A stretch of 7,810 nucleotides of DNA from an uncultured Eubacteriales bacterium. Lineage in GTDB: Bacteria > Bacillota > Clostridia > UBA1381. A model generated the notes under the pieces. It saw nothing but the letters and a program-made list of their open reading frames with translations. It did no database searches and was not told the DNA's origin. The DNA lies in assembly GCA_905199755.1 (NCBI GenBank), contig CAJKHT010000108.1, positions 1 through 7,810 of the forward strand, in the 5' to 3' direction. The position numbers were made by a program, and so were the translations under genes. This document shows, piece by piece, positions 6,420 to 7,810 of this stretch. Position 1 is the first letter of the stretch, and the number at the start of each line of letters is the position of its first letter.

Positions 6420-6448
6420 ATTATACCCCATAAACGCATTTTTTTCAA
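6420..6448 (-). promoter_or_regulatory. Sigma-A type promoter of the decarboxylase operon
   Basis: On the minus strand TTGAAA (6443-6448) and TATAAT (6420-6425) stand exactly 17 bp apart. A-rich tracts lie upstream, as in UP elements. The start of transcription would be near 6413. A second TTGACA (6470-6475) has only ATGATT at the matching distance and is weaker. Confidence 0.85.
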
Positions 6449-6520
6449 TCATTTTTTCAAATTATCATTTGTCAAAAATTTCACACTTTATTTATATCTT
6501 TTTGTGTAATACATACAAAA

Positions 6521-6555
6521 AGAACGAACCGCGCACATCCGCCGCAGCCCGTTCT
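6521..6555 (-). terminator. Intrinsic terminator of the YARHG protein gene
   Basis: On the minus strand AGAACGGGCTGCG pairs with CGCGGTTCGTTCT (13 bp, three G-U wobbles, 9-nt loop), followed by TTTT. It starts 7 bp after the stop codon, so the membrane protein gene is transcribed apart from the decarboxylase operon downstream. Confidence 0.88.
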
Positions 6556-6562
6556 GCTTGTT

Positions 6563-7756
6563 TTAGTTATTTTCCGCCTGAAGTATCAGTTTCACATTCT
6601 TTATTTCCGTTGAATTAAGATTGCTGTTATCATCGGCATAATTATAATTTGGATTTTCCTTGTACCATGAACAGCTGTTAAAATAATCCCTGTAAACAGC
6701 CATTTTAAATCTGCGTCCGTGGCGCGCATAAATCTCGTTCCTTGCCAGTGCAAGCTTTTCCTTTGAAAAGCCCGCAATATCATCGGCAGTAAGAACTCTT
6801 GTACCGGAATCGGCTATAATATATCCGCTGTTTGAGTATCCCGTAAGCGATGATATTTCATAAACCGTATTTCCGTCATATGTTTCCCCTGTCGGTGCGG
6901 CGCTTACGGTATATTTTTTTCCGTTTATCTGCTCCGTTGTACTTCCTGCGGAAACATTTGCATAATACAGAACTCCGTCAGATACAAATGTCATGAGATA
7001 GCGTCCCGTAGTATTATTGTATATAACCTTTCCACCCGTGGCAAGCTTTGAATCTACCGCAGCCGCCGAAATACCTGTCGGAGTACCCGTAACCTCCGTT
7101 TTTGCGGCAGGCTTGCTCGTACTTCCCGATGAGCTGCCGCCTGAGGCTGACGACGAGTTTTTCTTAGAGCTGCTGCCCGATGCCGTTCCCGACGATGACG
7201 GTGTTTTTCCCGAGCCTGTGTTGCCCGTTGATGACCATGATTTATTTTCCGATGACGCAGTACCGCTCTGTGCGGTATTTGCCGTACTGTCCGTTCCTCC
7301 TGCCGGTGCAAGCGTTGAACCCGGTTCGGGTGTCAGCGTCGGTGTCGGCGACGGTGTTTCGGCAGGAATTGTTGCGGTCGGTGTCGCAATCGGAGACACA
7401 GTCGGCAGCGGTGTTGCAGTATTGTTGTTCCTTGAATCGACAGCACCCTTTATAAAATATGCCGCTGCTCCTGCCGCAGCTGCCGCAATTACGACTATAA
7501 GGCATATTATTATCACTTTTTTCTTTTTCTGCTTCTGTTTTTTTGTATTTCTTCGTTCTTCAATCTCAGACAGCTGCTGTTTTTTATCTTCAAGCATTTT
7601 ATTTATCTGCTCTTGACGCTTACGCTCATTCTCATCATACACTGTGTCATTTTCGGCAGTGTTTTCTTCCGGCTCTTCTTCATTCAAAGGAGCATTGCAG
7701 AAAATACATGTTTCTGTTCCGTCCGGCAGCTCTGCACCGCATTTTTTACATAGCAT
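6563..7756 (-). CDS. Zinc-ribbon membrane protein with external YARHG domain
   Basis: A 397-aa protein of unknown function. Residues 3-20 hold a zinc ribbon (C3, C6, C17, C20). A charged, probably coiled-coil stretch (about 43-70) and a run of basic residues (72-80) precede a single transmembrane helix (81-102). The basic side suggests that the N-terminus is cytoplasmic and the C-terminus outside. Residues 112-150 are Pro/Thr-rich and 151-215 Ser/Gly-rich, a likely stalk through the cell wall. A middle region (about 230-315) I do not recognise. The end is a YARHG domain: LALARNEIYARHGRRF (335-350), then YFNSCSWY and a C-terminal helix. Such domains occur in extracellular parts of clostridial proteins, with no known reaction. 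The ATG has GGAGG 7 nt upstream. Its strong terminator makes it independent of the decarboxylase operon, so I draw no functional link between them. Confidence 0.85.
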   Translation of the reverse strand: MLCKKCGAELPDGTETCIFCNAPLNEEEPEENTAENDTVYDENERKRQEQINKMLEDKKQQLSEIEERRNTKKQKQKKKKVIIICLIVVIAAAAAGAAAYFIKGAVDSRNNNTATPLPTVSPIATPTATIPAETPSPTPTLTPEPGSTLAPAGGTDSTANTAQSGTASSENKSWSSTGNTGSGKTPSSSGTASGSSSKKNSSSASGGSSSGSTSKPAAKTEVTGTPTGISAAAVDSKLATGGKVIYNNTTGRYLMTFVSDGVLYYANVSAGSTTEQINGKKYTVSAAPTGETYDGNTVYEISSLTGYSNSGYIIADSGTRVLTADDIAGFSKEKLALARNEIYARHGRRFKMAVYRDYFNSCSWYKENPNYNYADDNSNLNSTEIKNVKLILQAENN

Positions 7757-7781
7757 ATTTTTTCCTCCACTCTATCCCTCG

Positions 7782-7799
7782 GGCTGTGTAAACACAGCC
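7782..7799. repeat. Inverted repeat upstream of the YARHG protein gene
   Basis: GGCTGTGT and ACACAGCC are perfect 8-base arms separated by AA. It lies 25 bp before the start codon and about 13 bp before the GGAGG. There is no U-tract on the minus strand, so it is more likely an operator or a 5' leader hairpin than a terminator. The remaining bases up to the window edge show no gene. Confidence 0.5.
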
Positions 7800-7810
7800 G
7801 CTCCAAGTAT

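Noticed and set aside
6321..6509. 62-codon open frame on the plus strand in the leader and promoter region
   Set aside because: Its sequence is just the AT-rich promoter DNA read backwards, with no motif and no good ribosome binding site. The minus-strand promoter and leader explain the region.
7017..7616. 199-codon open frame on the plus strand
   Set aside because: It is the mirror of the low-complexity Pro/Thr/Ser/Gly stalk of the YARHG protein. Its composition is that of a reverse-complement shadow, and the minus-strand gene has domains, a start signal and a terminator.
1..7810. CRISPR array, insertion sequence, tRNA or rRNA genes
   Set aside because: There are no regularly spaced repeats, transposase motifs, terminal repeats or cloverleaf sequences. 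Known genes and short gaps account for nearly all of the window.

Overview
The window reads as a piece of an anaerobic Bacillota chromosome, most likely a gut-type Clostridia. The signs are strong purine-rich ribosome binding sites, AT-rich intergenic DNA, a sigma-A type promoter, a clostridial zinc-ribbon/YARHG membrane protein and a biotin-dependent sodium-pump decarboxylase operon. This is inferred from gene content only; the species cannot be named.

Layout from left to right. Positions 3-134 (+) hold the 3' end of a methylglyoxal synthase gene. It converges on proC (182-973, -), with a 19-bp perfect hairpin between them that can terminate transcription from both sides. Positions 1064-6193 (-) are one five-gene operon. 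In transcription order it encodes an MmdA-type (12S-like) acyl-CoA carboxyltransferase, a small OadG/MmdD-type membrane subunit, a separate biotin carrier protein, the OadB/MmdB-type Na+-translocating membrane subunit, and an OadA-type (5S-like) oxaloacetate/pyruvate carboxyltransferase without its own biotin domain. The genes are 22 to 56 bp apart, and a terminator-like hairpin follows the last one. Upstream is a clear promoter (TTGAAA, 17 bp, TATAAT) and a leader of about 220 nt with repeated hairpins and a possible attenuator. Positions 6563-7756 (-) encode an independent membrane protein with its own strong terminator. It has a cytoplasmic zinc ribbon, one transmembrane helix, a Pro/Thr/Ser/Gly-rich stalk and an external YARHG domain. 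The last 54 bases carry its ribosome binding site and an inverted repeat.

How the genes may work together. The operon has both carboxyltransferase types, one biotin carrier and both membrane subunits. The OadA-like enzyme can exchange CO2 between oxaloacetate and biotin, and the MmdA-like enzyme between methylmalonyl-CoA and biotin. OadB with OadG can decarboxylate carboxybiotin while exporting Na+. The shared carrier would let the set act as a methylmalonyl-CoA decarboxylase pump, an oxaloacetate decarboxylase pump, or a membrane-bound transcarboxylase like the soluble Propionibacterium enzyme (12S + 5S + 1.3S). That combination, with its structured leader, is the most interesting part of the window. 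The protein families are well known; the joint function is inference.
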